A stretch of DNA of 64,000 bases from Myxococcales bacterium (GTDB taxonomy: Bacteria; Myxococcota_A; Polyangia; Palsa-1104; JAEUJZ01): the NCBI GenBank assembly GCA_016794505.1, contig JAEUJZ010000001.1:62001-126000 (forward strand), in the 5' to 3' direction. The notes beneath the pieces were generated by a model. The model ran no database searches, was not told where the DNA came from, and was given only the letters and a program-made list of their open reading frames with translations. The first letter of the stretch is position 1; each line of letters starts with the position of its first letter. Of the stretch, positions 1 to 9,212 are shown in pieces. Both the position numbers and the translations under genes were made by a program.

Positions 1-1347
1 ACCTTTGTAAACCTTTCGCACAAGTTCAGCCCGGCCGTCGTCAGCATCGTCATCGATCGCGTTGGGGACCGTCGAGGGGATCGCCCCAGCGACGAAGATT
101 CCGGCCGCAAGCACGGCCGTGAGCAGGGCTCAGGCGTCATCATCAATCCGCGCGGCTTCATCTTGACCAACAACCACGTCGTCGAGAACGCCGCCGACAT
201 CCACGTCCACTTGCAGGATGACAGCGAGTACAGCGCCCGCCTAATCGGCCGGGACGATCGCACCGACATGGCACTCATCCAGATCGAGGCTGGGAACAAG
301 CCGCTGCCCTGGGCACCACTGGGTGACTCGGACCGTGTGCAAATTGGCGAGTGGGTGATGGCGATCGGCAGCCCCTTTGGTCTTTCGCACTCGGTCACCG
401 TCGGCATTGTCTCGGCAAAAGGCCGACGCGAAGTCCAGCCCGGCAGCCAGCCAGGCTTCTTTGACTTTCTGCAGACCGATGCGCCGATCAACCCTGGCAA
501 CTCGGGAGGCCCGCTGTTCAACGTGCAAGGGGAAGTCATCGGCATCAACAGCGCCATGAACACCATCGGCAGCGGCATCGGCTTTGCGATTCCCAGCAAC
601 CTCGCGCGCTCGGTGGCAGAACAGCTGCACCGTCGCGGATACGTGCTGCGGGGCTGGCTGGGCGTCTATCCGCAAGCAGTCAGCGAGACACTCCGGCGCT
701 CGTTTAACCTGCCGGATCGACGGGGAGCGCTGGTGGCCGAGGTCTATGTCGAGTCCCCCGCGGCGGCAGCCGGACTGCGAGCCGGTGATGTCATCGTCGA
801 GTTTGCCGGGCACAAGCTCGATCGTTCCGACGATCTGATGTGGCTGCTGTCGAATCTGCCTGGTGCGGCCGAAAGCCCTGATGGTGCGGTGCTGCCTCTC
901 GCCTACTATCGCGAAGGAGCACTCAAGACGACGCGGGTCAAGCTGCCCCCACCGCCGGCCCCTGAAAAAAGCCCACCTGCCGCTGCGACGAAAAAGCCGT
1001 CTTCGCTGGGCCTCGCCGTGACCGAGATGACAGCGACTGCCATCGAAAAGCTCGGCTACGAAGGCGAGCGCGGGCTAATGGTCCTGGCCATCGAGCCGAG
1101 CAGTCCAGCCCAAGAGGCCGGTGCCGACCGCGGCGATGTCGTGCTGCAGGTGAACGAACAGCCGGTGCGAAACCTCGCCGACTATCTGTCAGCGATCGGC
1201 CAACTAAAAAGCGGTCAGATCGTGCGCATGCTTCTACGGCGCCTGGAAATCCGACCCGCGCGCGGTCCCGGTGACTCGGGCGAGGCTGGCGGCCGAGAAC
1301 GTCGCCGCACATGGCACAACCTGTGGATCGCCTTTGTTCGCAAGTGA
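1..1347 (+). CDS. HtrA/DegP-type periplasmic serine protease, 5' end missing
   Basis: The reading frame is open from base 1, so the start lies outside the window. The visible part is a trypsin-like domain followed by two PDZ domains, the DegP/DegQ layout. The catalytic triad is complete: His in the NNHVV motif (codon 175-177), Asp in TDMALI (about 268), and Ser in GNSGGP (codon 502-504). The first PDZ begins near 640 (RGWLGVYPQ) and the second near 1000 (LGLAVTEM); a Pro/Ala-rich linker joins them. Family members degrade or refold damaged envelope proteins as oligomeric cages. The last 30 residues are Arg/Gly-rich and unlike typical family ends. The HAD gene follows after 15 bases and may be co-transcribed. 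Confidence 0.93.
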   Translation, partial: TFVNLSHKFSPAVVSIVIDRVGDRRGDRPSDEDSGRKHGREQGSGVIINPRGFILTNNHVVENAADIHVHLQDDSEYSARLIGRDDRTDMALIQIEAGNKPLPWAPLGDSDRVQIGEWVMAIGSPFGLSHSVTVGIVSAKGRREVQPGSQPGFFDFLQTDAPINPGNSGGPLFNVQGEVIGINSAMNTIGSGIGFAIPSNLARSVAEQLHRRGYVLRGWLGVYPQAVSETLRRSFNLPDRRGALVAEVYVESPAAAAGLRAGDVIVEFAGHKLDRSDDLMWLLSNLPGAAESPDGAVLPLAYYREGALKTTRVKLPPPPAPEKSPPAAATKKPSSLGLAVTEMTATAIEKLGYEGERGLMVLAIEPSSPAQEAGADRGDVVLQVNEQPVRNLADYLSAIGQLKSGQIVRMLLRRLEIRPARGPGDSGEAGGRERRRTWHNLWIAFVRK

Positions 1348-1362
1348 CGCTACGCTGCGCCC

Positions 1363-2193
1363 GTGAACACCCACACAGACGGGGCATCGCCTCCGCCCGA
1401 GATTCGCTATCTAGTCGCTGACGTGGATGACACGCTGACCGTCGATGGCAGCCTCAGCGGTGCTGTGCTAACGGCGCTGCAGCGAGCCCGCGCAGCCGGC
1501 ATCGAAGTCATCTTGAACACAGGGCGCCCGGCTGGGTATGGCGCCACTCTGCTGGCCTATGTCGATGGAGTCAGTGCCGTGGTCGTCGAAAACGGTGGCG
1601 CTTGGTTCGATCGCCATGCTCCCGGTGCCCCCGCCGACCCGCACGAAGCGCCGCTGTTCTTTCGCACGGCCACCGACCCCAGCCTGCGCACCAAGCTAGC
1701 CGACCTAGCCCGACGTGTTGCGGATCGGGCTGGCCTAGCGTTTGTCGAGACCGCCGACAACGCGTTCCGCCTGACGGACTACACGGTGCTGCGCCGCCTG
1801 CCCGGAGACGCCGCCGCCCTGCTCTCGGCCCTTCGACGATACACCGACGAAGAAAGCGCAGGACAAGGCGCTCTCTTGGCAAGCTCGATCCACGTCCACT
1901 TCATGCTCGACGGCGAGCGCCCGCGCAGCAAAGCAGACGGCGTGGCTCAGCTTCTGGCCCGACGAGGCATTGGCAATCCAGCGCAGATCCTCGCCCGTCA
2001 TGCCGTCTCGGTTGGGGACAGCGCCAACGATGCGAGCTTTTTCGAGCCGGGATGCTTCGCGTGGTCAGTCGGCGTGCGGAACATCGAGCGCTATCTGCCC
2101 GAGCTTGGAGCCAAGCGCCCCCAGCACATCACCCGCGAGCCTGAGGGCCGAGGCTTCGTAGAGCTTATCGACCTGCTGCTCGAAGAGCGCTAG
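1363..2193 (+). CDS. HAD-superfamily phosphatase, Cof/type IIB
   Basis: A 276-residue HAD hydrolase starting at GTG 1363. Motif I is DVDDTLTVDG near residue 21, motif II is the Thr of LNTGRP, the motif III Lys is in RSKADG, and motif IV is GDSANDASFF. The long segment between motifs II and III fits the C2B cap of Cof-like and mannosyl-3-phosphoglycerate or sucrose phosphatase-like enzymes. These dephosphorylate small sugar phosphates or related metabolites through an aspartyl-phosphate intermediate in the cytoplasm. The substrate cannot be read from the sequence. It lies 15 bases after the protease gene on the same strand. Confidence 0.85.
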   Translation: MNTHTDGASPPPEIRYLVADVDDTLTVDGSLSGAVLTALQRARAAGIEVILNTGRPAGYGATLLAYVDGVSAVVVENGGAWFDRHAPGAPADPHEAPLFFRTATDPSLRTKLADLARRVADRAGLAFVETADNAFRLTDYTVLRRLPGDAAALLSALRRYTDEESAGQGALLASSIHVHFMLDGERPRSKADGVAQLLARRGIGNPAQILARHAVSVGDSANDASFFEPGCFAWSVGVRNIERYLPELGAKRPQHITREPEGRGFVELIDLLLEER

Positions 2194-2359
2194 GCCCAGG
2201 TCGACTTGCCGCGGCCGCCCAGCCTGCGGCCGTTGCTTGAAACACCGGCAGTTTATTACTTGCCGCCCGCGCAGACTCGGCTGCAAAATGGCATGCGTGT
2301 TTCTCTGAGCACGCCCGACGTGGCAGGCTCAAGGCCGTCTGCCAATCAAGTGCAATCCC

Positions 2360-4720
2360 ATGGAAAACAGCGACCCCAAGCGCGGTGCCACGCCCGTCTC
2401 TGCATCGACAGCGGCGAAAACAGCGGCGACAGCCACAAGCGGTCGACCGGTCAGCGGCAAGCCCGCGTCAGGGCCCCGACGAGGCGAAAGCAGCGGACAG
2501 AAACCCTGGTTATTACGTAAAAGAGGATCGGTTGAAATCCTTAAATGCCCCGATCTCGCGACGCTCCGTAGCTGGATGATCGAGCGGCGGGTCAGTCGGG
2601 AGGATGAGATCTCGCGCGGCGGCAAGGTGTATCGCCGCCTGGGCAACATCGTCGAGTTCGAGTCCCTGTTCCACAGTGCCGAGGTAGAGCGGGCCGAGCG
2701 GCGGCGCGGCCAAAAGGCGGGAACTAGCGGCATCATGCCGGTGCCGCAGCTACCAGCGTCGGGCGCATCGCGGCCAGAAAGCAGCAAGCGCAACGAGGTC
2801 TCGGTGCCGCCACAGCTTCGCGTGACACCACCGGGCTTGACCCCGGCGGCTGGGGCCATGAATCCACTGCGTCTGACTCCGTCTGGACAGCCCCCACGCC
2901 CGCGTCCCCCTGTGCCGGCCGTACCCATTTTGCAGATTCCTGAGGCCACGTCCGCCCCCGCGCCAACGCAGCCACCACCGACGCCGGCACCGGCCTCGAC
3001 ACCTGGAAGTGCCGCGGCATCGGCTCGCTATGCTGCGTCTTCACCCGCATCACCCGGCACTGCCAAGCCGACGCCGACACCGCCCGCCAAAGCGGCTCCC
3101 ACAGCAGCCAACGCCGTGCCCAACAAGGCCCCCGCAGTGTCGCCAGTTTCTGCGACGCGCCCGGCCGTAGCTCCCCGTCCGAGTGGCGCGTTCCCGACGG
3201 AACGCCCCAAGCCTGCGGCAGCCAGCGAAAGCGAGCCCGCAGAGGCGCAAGATGACAGCACGGTGACCGATCCGACGCGTCGCTTTGTTCGTCTGGATCC
3301 AGCCCCGGTGCGCCCGGTGGAATCGCTGCCGGTCAATCTGGCACCCGAAGTCGCCACAGAGGGCCCCAAAGACTCGGGCAACGACACGGTGGCGTTTAAG
3401 CGGGCTACGCCCGAAGACATCGCCCCCGACCTGCCTGACGACCCTGACTCGACGCAGCGCAGTCCACCTGCGGCGGCCCGTGTACCGGCTCGCCCGGTCA
3501 AGTCGTTGGATCCGGTCGAAGAAGCGCTTCGCAACAGCGACCCGGTGCCGCGCCATCTAAAAGATCCGAGTGACCCCAATCGCACCAGTCGTATGGCATC
3601 GCTCGATGTCACCGAGCGAATGGAGGGCGACTCAGGGAATCGTGGCTTGGTGTTGCTGGTGATCTCCATCGCTCTCGCAGGACTCTTGATCTGGGGTCTG
3701 CGCAGCGCCGGGACACAGGATTCCGGCGGGCGGGGAACAAACCAGCCTGTGACAGGAACAGGTCCTGACGCGCCAAAGACCGACGAGAAACCAAGCGGCA
3801 TAGCCGGAAGCGGCTCCGACGCCGTACCGCCTGGGGTACAGCCGTCGACCGTGCAGCCCAAGGACGATGGGCAGACGGCAGGCGGCACGACCAAAGCGAC
3901 GACGGGCAGTGAGTCGCTGGCAGCAGGCTCAGGAAAAGACAAGCCGGCCAGCGAGCCAGAAAAGACGCCTCCGACCGTCGCCAGCAGCGGCAGCAAGCCT
4001 GAGACGCCTGTGCCATCGAAGCCAGCCGGCGAGCCGAAGCCGGGCAGTGATACCAAGCTGACCAGCGACGTGAAGCCGACGACCAGCGGGTCAGCGCCAG
4101 CCAATACATCCGGCAGCAGCACGGGGCAGCAAGCCACGCCCGCGGTGACCAAGCCGGCACCGCAAAGCCCAACGGCAGCGACGGCAACAGCCAAGCCGGC
4201 ACCCGGCCCCACAGGCAAGAAGATTACCGTCACTGAGTTCCCCAAAACCTTCGACGAGCAGATGGATCTCGCGCAGCGCTTGGTCGAACACGAGCAGTTT
4301 GACGAGGCTCAGCGCCTGTTTGAGACGATCTTGAGCTATGCCTCGCACGTGCCCGCAGTCCATGTAGGCTTGGGCAAGTGCGCCCTGGAGACCGGCCGCA
4401 CCGACGCAGCGATCGAGCACTACAACAATGCGCTGAGCAAAGCGCCGAACTACGGCCCGGCCATTTTCGGCCTCGCCAAAACGTACCGCGCCCGCGGCGA
4501 CAAAGAGCGCGCCTTGCAGAACTACCGTCGCTACATCGAGCTTTATCCCAACGGTGGCGCGGCGACCGTGGCTCGCGAGACGATTTCCCGCATGGAAGGC
4601 AACCCGCCACCGGCTGCGGCCAAGCCCAGCCCCGCGCCAGCGCCCCCTGGCCAGTCTGAGCTGGTCAAACCGCCGACGCAGAGCAGCGCTTCGGGCAGCG
4701 AGCTTGTCAAACCACAGTAA
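2360..4720 (+). CDS. Membrane protein with N-terminal GYF-like domain, Pro/Ala-rich linkers and C-terminal TPR
   Basis: A 786-residue protein. Residues about 48-110 form a compact domain (WLLRKRGSVEIL, then LATLRSWM, then GKVYRRLG) of the kind found at the N-terminus of many myxobacterial regulatory proteins and similar to GYF_2-like modules; this match is by pattern only. A roughly 300-residue Pro/Ala/Ser-rich stretch follows, then one TM helix at about residues 428-448 (LVLLVISIALAGLLIWGL). After a second low-complexity linker there are about three TPR units between residues 625 and 745. The arrangement suggests a cytoplasmic sensing domain connected across the inner membrane to a periplasmic TPR scaffold. 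No catalytic domain was recognised. Confidence 0.75.
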   Translation: MENSDPKRGATPVSASTAAKTAATATSGRPVSGKPASGPRRGESSGQKPWLLRKRGSVEILKCPDLATLRSWMIERRVSREDEISRGGKVYRRLGNIVEFESLFHSAEVERAERRRGQKAGTSGIMPVPQLPASGASRPESSKRNEVSVPPQLRVTPPGLTPAAGAMNPLRLTPSGQPPRPRPPVPAVPILQIPEATSAPAPTQPPPTPAPASTPGSAAASARYAASSPASPGTAKPTPTPPAKAAPTAANAVPNKAPAVSPVSATRPAVAPRPSGAFPTERPKPAAASESEPAEAQDDSTVTDPTRRFVRLDPAPVRPVESLPVNLAPEVATEGPKDSGNDTVAFKRATPEDIAPDLPDDPDSTQRSPPAAARVPARPVKSLDPVEEALRNSDPVPRHLKDPSDPNRTSRMASLDVTERMEGDSGNRGLVLLVISIALAGLLIWGLRSAGTQDSGGRGTNQPVTGTGPDAPKTDEKPSGIAGSGSDAVPPGVQPSTVQPKDDGQTAGGTTKATTGSESLAAGSGKDKPASEPEKTPPTVASSGSKPETPVPSKPAGEPKPGSDTKLTSDVKPTTSGSAPANTSGSSTGQQATPAVTKPAPQSPTAATATAKPAPGPTGKKITVTEFPKTFDEQMDLAQRLVEHEQFDEAQRLFETILSYASHVPAVHVGLGKCALETGRTDAAIEHYNNALSKAPNYGPAIFGLAKTYRARGDKERALQNYRRYIELYPNGGAATVARETISRMEGNPPPAAAKPSPAPAPPGQSELVKPPTQSSASGSELVKPQ

Positions 4721-4878
4721 CCGCGCCCCATGACGCGTGATTCTGTGCTAAGGACTAGGCCGCTTCGATCGCGGCTCCGGGGTCGCTCGTCCGCTGCGCT
4801 GCTGTGTTTCACGCAGGGGAAACGGCCTGGGCACCGTCGGTCGATCCGTTTGAAACGTCCGACCCAGCGAGCACAGCC

Positions 4879-5205
4879 ATGAGCCTGAACAAACCCTCTG
4901 AGTCCGAAGACGAGTACTTCGCCCGCGAAGAAGCCGCCAAGCTGCAGCGTCAAGCCGCCGCGCAAGCGCAGCACATGCAGAAGAGTGAGCGCGAAGAGCG
5001 CAAGAAGCTGCATTTCATGAAGTGCCCCAAGTGCGGCTTTGACCTGCGCGAAGTGCCCTATCGTGGCATCACCATCGACAAGTGCTTCGAGTGCGGCGGC
5101 ATCTGGCTCGACGATCAAGAGCTTGAGCTGCTGACGGGACACAAAGATCACAACGTCTTTTCGGGCATCCTCAAGCTGTTCCGCGCCGACAAGACGCCCG
5201 CCTAG
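4879..5205 (+). CDS. TFIIB-type zinc ribbon protein
   Basis: About 108 residues from ATG 4879; an upstream in-frame start at 4804 exists, but its extension resembles no conserved sequence. After a charged helical N-terminus (residues 1-45), the protein carries CPKC...KCFECGGIWLDDQEL, the four-Cys zf-TFIIB signature of small bacterial zinc proteins presumed to bind nucleic acid or protein. The stop codon is only two bases before the rpiA start, so the two genes are probably one transcription unit. No specific function is known for this family. Confidence 0.8.
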   Translation: MSLNKPSESEDEYFAREEAAKLQRQAAAQAQHMQKSEREERKKLHFMKCPKCGFDLREVPYRGITIDKCFECGGIWLDDQELELLTGHKDHNVFSGILKLFRADKTPA

Positions 5206-5207
5206 CC

Positions 5208-5921
5208 ATGTCGACGACGGCACGCCTAGCAGTTGGCCGAGCCGCAGCCGAGCGGGTGCAGCCGGGCATGGTGGTCGGCTTGGGGACTGGCGATACCGCG
5301 GCTTGCTTTATTCGTGCGCTCGCCGAACGGGCCCAGCAGGATCCAGCCTTGGGCTCGCTGCGCTGCGTAGCAACGTCGCGACGAAGCGCTCAGCTCGGCA
5401 GCGAGCTGGGCTTGTTGGTCATCGATATCGACACGCTCGAAAGCCACGCAGCCCATCCGGTCGATCTGACGGTCGATGGCGCCGACGAGATCGATCCCAG
5501 GCTGCAGCTTGTCAAAGGAGCCGGTGGCGCGCTCCTGTTTGAAAAGCTGGTCGCCCAGCTATCCCGCGAGCTGGTGATTGTTGGGGACCGCAGCAAGCAG
5601 GTGCAGGCGCTGGGGGAAAAGCGCCGGCTCCCTATCGAGATTGTGCGCTTTGCTGCCCGCCATACCCTGCCGCGCATCCGACGCATCGACGGCATCCGGG
5701 ATGCTGATCTGCGCCTGACTTCCGATGGAACACCCTACATCACCGATGGTGGGAACTTCATCGTCGACGCCGCGTTTGCCTGCCCCACTCAAGGCGCAGC
5801 GAAGCTTCACAGTGCGCTGAAAGCTCTGCCGGGCATAGTCGAGACCGGGTTTTTTCTGAGCGAGGCGACCTGCGTTCTCATTTCCGATGACGCGGGTCAC
5901 GTGCAGACGCTACAGCGCTAG
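5208..5921 (+). CDS. rpiA: Ribose-5-phosphate isomerase A
   Basis: A 237-residue RpiA, normal length for the family. It interconverts ribose 5-phosphate and ribulose 5-phosphate in the non-oxidative pentose phosphate pathway. Visible family motifs are GLGTGDTAACF near residue 24 (phosphate-binding loop, normally GTGST), VDGADEID with the catalytic-site Asp residues, KGAGGALLFEKL with the general-base Glu, and VIVGDRSKQV. In the first loop, T-A replaces the usual S-T. It starts with ATG two bases after the zinc ribbon gene. Confidence 0.95.
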   Translation: MSTTARLAVGRAAAERVQPGMVVGLGTGDTAACFIRALAERAQQDPALGSLRCVATSRRSAQLGSELGLLVIDIDTLESHAAHPVDLTVDGADEIDPRLQLVKGAGGALLFEKLVAQLSRELVIVGDRSKQVQALGEKRRLPIEIVRFAARHTLPRIRRIDGIRDADLRLTSDGTPYITDGGNFIVDAAFACPTQGAAKLHSALKALPGIVETGFFLSEATCVLISDDAGHVQTLQR

Positions 5922-6099
5922 TCCGGTCCATCGACGCACGCCCCCCTTATCAACCGGCGATCAACAGCCGCCAGCAAGCCCGAAATAAGCCCGCCACCCG
6001 TTCGTCTAGTCCGATAGAATGAGCTGGCTTGCCCTCTGCGCAGCGTCGCAGAAGGGCTCTATGGCTTGCTGCAAGAAACCGCACGTGAGGACTGCACCC

Positions 6100-6876
6100 A
6101 TGCGCCGTATGTTCTCTGGCACTCTCTTGGCTCTGGTCCTGGCAACCTCGGCAACGCTGCCGAGCCGAGCTGAAGCCCAGGTACCGATTCGCATCACCGT
6201 GGCTCCACCACCTCCGCAGGTCGAGGTTGTGCCCATCGCTCCGTCTCCACGTCATGCCTGGATTCCCGGCCACTGGCAGTGGCGAGCCGGTTTCCGTCGC
6301 CATGTTTGGGTCCCCGGACACTTCGCGATGCGTCCCGCGATCAATCGTGTCTGGATTCCGGCCCAGTGGGTAAACCAAGGCGGCTACTGGGTCTTCCAGC
6401 CCGGCCGCTGGGGCATGGCTCCGGCGGGGCCCGTCATGGTCCAGCCCGCCCCGCAGCCGGTGTATCCGCAGCCGCAGCCGGTCTATACGCAGCCGCAGCC
6501 CGTCTATGCGCAGCCGCAGCCGGTGTATCCGCAGCCGCAGCCCGTCTATGCGCAGCCGCAGCCCGTCTATCCGCAGCCGGCCTATCCACAGCCCGGCTAT
6601 CCGCAGCCGGGCTATGACCCAGGCTTCCCGCAAGATCAGCAGGTTGAGATCGAAATGGCTCCGCCCGCCCCACAGGTTGAAGTGATCCCCGTGGCTCCAT
6701 CGGCTAGCCACGTCTGGATTCCGGGGCACTGGAACTGGCACCCCATGCATCGTCGCCACGTCTGGGTCCCTGGCCACTATGCGATCCGCCAGCACGGAGC
6801 CGTTTGGCAGCCAGCGCAGTGGGTCCGCTTCGGCCCTCGCTGGCGCTATGTCCCAGGCCACTGGCGTCGCTACTAA
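6100..6876 (+). CDS. Exported YXWGXW-type repeat protein
   Basis: ATG 6100 is preferred over the ATG at 6019 because it follows a purine-rich GTGAGG and gives a clean signal peptide (MRRMFSGTLLALVLATSATL, cleavage after AEA). The mature protein has two copies of a domain built from Trp-rich repeats (HAWIPGHWQWR, RHVWVPGHFAM, RVWIPAQWV; and again from about residue 205). These resemble YXWGXW repeats of envelope proteins. Between them is a PQPVY-x-Q heptapeptide array. The two copies are themselves introduced by nearly identical segments (PPPPQVEVVPIAPS and PPAPQVEVIPVAPS), so the gene looks internally duplicated. The function is unknown; an envelope or surface structural role is likely. Confidence 0.82.
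   Translation: MRRMFSGTLLALVLATSATLPSRAEAQVPIRITVAPPPPQVEVVPIAPSPRHAWIPGHWQWRAGFRRHVWVPGHFAMRPAINRVWIPAQWVNQGGYWVFQPGRWGMAPAGPVMVQPAPQPVYPQPQPVYTQPQPVYAQPQPVYPQPQPVYAQPQPVYPQPAYPQPGYPQPGYDPGFPQDQQVEIEMAPPAPQVEVIPVAPSASHVWIPGHWNWHPMHRRHVWVPGHYAIRQHGAVWQPAQWVRFGPRWRYVPGHWRRY
6451..6576 (+). repeat. 21-bp coding tandem repeat, six copies
   Basis: Six head-to-tail 21-base units starting CCGCAGCC encode the heptapeptide PQPVY(P/T/A)Q. They are followed by shorter degenerate units encoding YPQPG. The period is a multiple of three, so changes in copy number would keep the frame. Confidence 0.9.
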
Positions 6877-7006
6877 CCCTGTTCGCTACGGAGCCCGGCC
6901 GGCTGCGCGCTGTGCCAGCTAGCACGGTAGCCCGTCGAAGAAAAACTGCTCACTGGGTCGAGTTCGAGCTTGGATCACTCCCCGCCAGAAGCTACGCTGC
7001 ACCGCT

Positions 7007-8353
7007 GTGTCCACCGCTGAGCACCACTCTGCCAAACGCCAGCTCACGCTGATTGACTGCCTGGGCATCGGCATCAACGGCATCGTCGGATCGGGGATCT
7101 TCTTTCTGCCGGCTGCGCTCTGGCGTAGCGCGGGCGGGCAGGGTCCGCTGGCATGGCTCATCGTTGGCTCGCTGTGCTGTCTGGTCGCCTTGTGCTTTGC
7201 CGAGGCCGCATCGCGCACGGATCGCTCCGGCGGCCCCTATCGCTATGCCTGTGACGCCTTTGGTCCCTACGTCGGCTTCGGCATTGGCTGGGTCACGCTG
7301 CTCAGCACCATCCTGGGCTACGCCGCCGTCGCACGAGGCTTCGGCATTACCGCGGCCGGCTTCATCGGCTTCGTGGGCAATACGCCGCTCGAAGTTGCGC
7401 TGTCGTGCCTCATGGTCTTGACTCTGTGCGGCATCAACATCGTCGGTGTTCGCGGCAGCGCCCGTACCAGCGACGTTATCAGCGCGATCAAGATCCTAAG
7501 CTTGGTCCTGTTTGTCTTGGTTGGCCTGTTCTTCATCAAGAGCGACAACCTGCACGCCGCGCCACAGCCCGCCGCCGGAGAGCAAATCGGCTTGGTGGCG
7601 GCCGCCTTCGCTGGGCTCTTCGCCTGCACAGGCTTCGAGTATATTCCCGTACCAGCCGGTGAAGCCCGCAATCCGCGACGGACCATCCCCTTGGCCATGG
7701 TGATCAGCGTGCTCGCCAGCACCGCGCTTTATGCCTTGGTTCAGCTCGTCGCGACCGGCGTTCATCCCGCCCTGGGCGCGTCCGAGACGCCACTGGTGGA
7801 TGCCGTGGGCAGCTTCGCTGGGCAGCGGGGCCGCAAGCTGATGGAGCTAGCCGCGCTCATCTCGTCCTTCGGTTTCTGCGCTAGCTCGGCGCTGGTTGGC
7901 CCGCGCTATCTGGAAGCCTTCGCCGAGGATGGCTTTATGCCCGCGGCGTTTATGCGTCGCTCGGATCGCTGGGGCACACCTGCGGTGGCCGTGATCACGC
8001 TGTCGCTGCTGGTGGCGGGCTTGCTGTCGTCGGGTCTTAAGTTCCAGCGCCTGGCCGATGTGTCCAACGTCGCCGTGGTCGTGCAGTACGTGGCGACCTG
8101 CATCGCCGTCCTGGTCCTGCGACGCAAGGCCTCTGCCAGCCAGCATGGCTTCACGATTCCCTTGGGTCCATTGGTGCCCTGTTTGGCTCTCGCGGGCTGC
8201 TTGGCGTTCCTACGCTTCGTCGGGCTTTTTGAGCTGCGCATGGCCGCTCTGATGATCACCATCGGCCTGGTCATTGGCGCCATCAACCGCAGTCGTCCAA
8301 GTGGGCGCGCCCGCGCCGGGGGACACAGCGACTCGCACCGCAGCGTGTCCTAG
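7007..8353 (+). CDS. APC-family amino acid permease
   Basis: A 448-residue polytopic membrane protein starting at GTG 7007, with about twelve hydrophobic segments. The first helix carries the APC signature IGINGIVGSGIFFLP near residue 22, where the unwound helix binds the substrate backbone. Helix 6 has FACTGFEYIPVPAGEARNPRR, another conserved APC segment. Transporters of this family move amino acids or polyamines across the inner membrane by proton symport or exchange; the substrate cannot be told. The next gene begins only eight bases after the stop with its own Shine-Dalgarno. Confidence 0.9.
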   Translation: MSTAEHHSAKRQLTLIDCLGIGINGIVGSGIFFLPAALWRSAGGQGPLAWLIVGSLCCLVALCFAEAASRTDRSGGPYRYACDAFGPYVGFGIGWVTLLSTILGYAAVARGFGITAAGFIGFVGNTPLEVALSCLMVLTLCGINIVGVRGSARTSDVISAIKILSLVLFVLVGLFFIKSDNLHAAPQPAAGEQIGLVAAAFAGLFACTGFEYIPVPAGEARNPRRTIPLAMVISVLASTALYALVQLVATGVHPALGASETPLVDAVGSFAGQRGRKLMELAALISSFGFCASSALVGPRYLEAFAEDGFMPAAFMRRSDRWGTPAVAVITLSLLVAGLLSSGLKFQRLADVSNVAVVVQYVATCIAVLVLRRKASASQHGFTIPLGPLVPCLALAGCLAFLRFVGLFELRMAALMITIGLVIGAINRSRPSGRARAGGHSDSHRSVS

Positions 8354-8361
8354 GAGACGCC

Positions 8362-9168
8362 TTGCCGAAGCTGGGCCCTCGCGACAAACAGCCTGCGCTG
8401 GTGCTTGGGCGGCGCTTGGCGCGCCTACGGCTGGTCGACGAGGCGCTGCCTCTCTCGCTGTGTGACGCGCTCTCCGACGATACAAGTCTCGGCGCGATCG
8501 GCCGAGCGGGGCTTTCCATGGATCAGTTGGACGCGCTGCGCTTCATGCTGTCGCGCCCCCGGTCGGCCCGTCGCCCGCTGCATCCGGGGCTGCCACTTGG
8601 GACGCGCGGAGAGCGTCTGCTCGTCGCTGATTACCGCGGCAAAGATCAAGCGGTGCTGCAGCTTGGGGCCTGGGGGCAAGCCCAGGGCTTGTCCCGTCGG
8701 TCTGCCGAGGGGCTAGAGCAAGCCGTGGATGAGCTCCTGCTGAATGCGCTGTTCGACGCGCCCTGCGACCAAGCCGGCCGGCCGCGCTATGTCGGGCTGT
8801 CACCGCGCGAGCGCCTGTCGATCACCGCCCCCCCTGGCGAAGCGGCCGAGGTGCGCTTTGCCGCCGATGGCCGACGGGTCGTGGTCGCGGTGCGCGACGG
8901 CTTTGGTGCCCTGCGCCGCACAACCGTCCTACGCTATTTCCGACGCTGCGCGCTGGCCCAACAGGCCCGCCTGAGCCCTCTTGAACAGAAAGCCGGCGGC
9001 TCGGGGGTTGGCCTGTACTTGGTGCTGGGGACCGCCAGTGAACTTTTCTTTCGCTTGCGTTCCGGTGTCAGCACCGAGGTCGTATACACCGTATATCGAG
9101 ATCGTCCATGGTCGCTTCGCGCGCTGCTGATCGAAGACGATTCATCGCGCGGGCGACTGCCAACCTAG
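8362..9168 (+). CDS. GHKL (histidine-kinase-like) ATPase-domain protein without a kinase domain
   Basis: 268 residues from TTG 8362; the start is supported by AGGAG five bases upstream. The C-terminal two thirds carries the Bergerat ATP-binding pattern: N-box AVDELLLNAL (Glu124, Asn128), a G1-like DGFGAL (179-184), and a G2-like GGSGVGLYL (212-220). There is no dimerisation/phosphoacceptor (HisKA) helix pair and no TM. It is therefore more like an anti-sigma-factor kinase or an ATP-binding regulator than a sensor kinase. The N-terminal ~110 residues are unfamiliar. It is probably co-transcribed with the permease. The GHKL assignment rests on motifs alone. Confidence 0.65.
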   Translation: MPKLGPRDKQPALVLGRRLARLRLVDEALPLSLCDALSDDTSLGAIGRAGLSMDQLDALRFMLSRPRSARRPLHPGLPLGTRGERLLVADYRGKDQAVLQLGAWGQAQGLSRRSAEGLEQAVDELLLNALFDAPCDQAGRPRYVGLSPRERLSITAPPGEAAEVRFAADGRRVVVAVRDGFGALRRTTVLRYFRRCALAQQARLSPLEQKAGGSGVGLYLVLGTASELFFRLRSGVSTEVVYTVYRDRPWSLRALLIEDDSSRGRLPT

Positions 9169-9212
9169 ACCCGGCATTCCTCTAGAAAACGCCACGCCAG
9201 GCAGGATTTCAC

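Noticed and set aside
3028..4245. Long minus-strand open frame opposite the TPR protein gene
   Set aside because: It mirrors the GC-rich low-complexity coding region of the plus-strand gene and has no start signal or domain.
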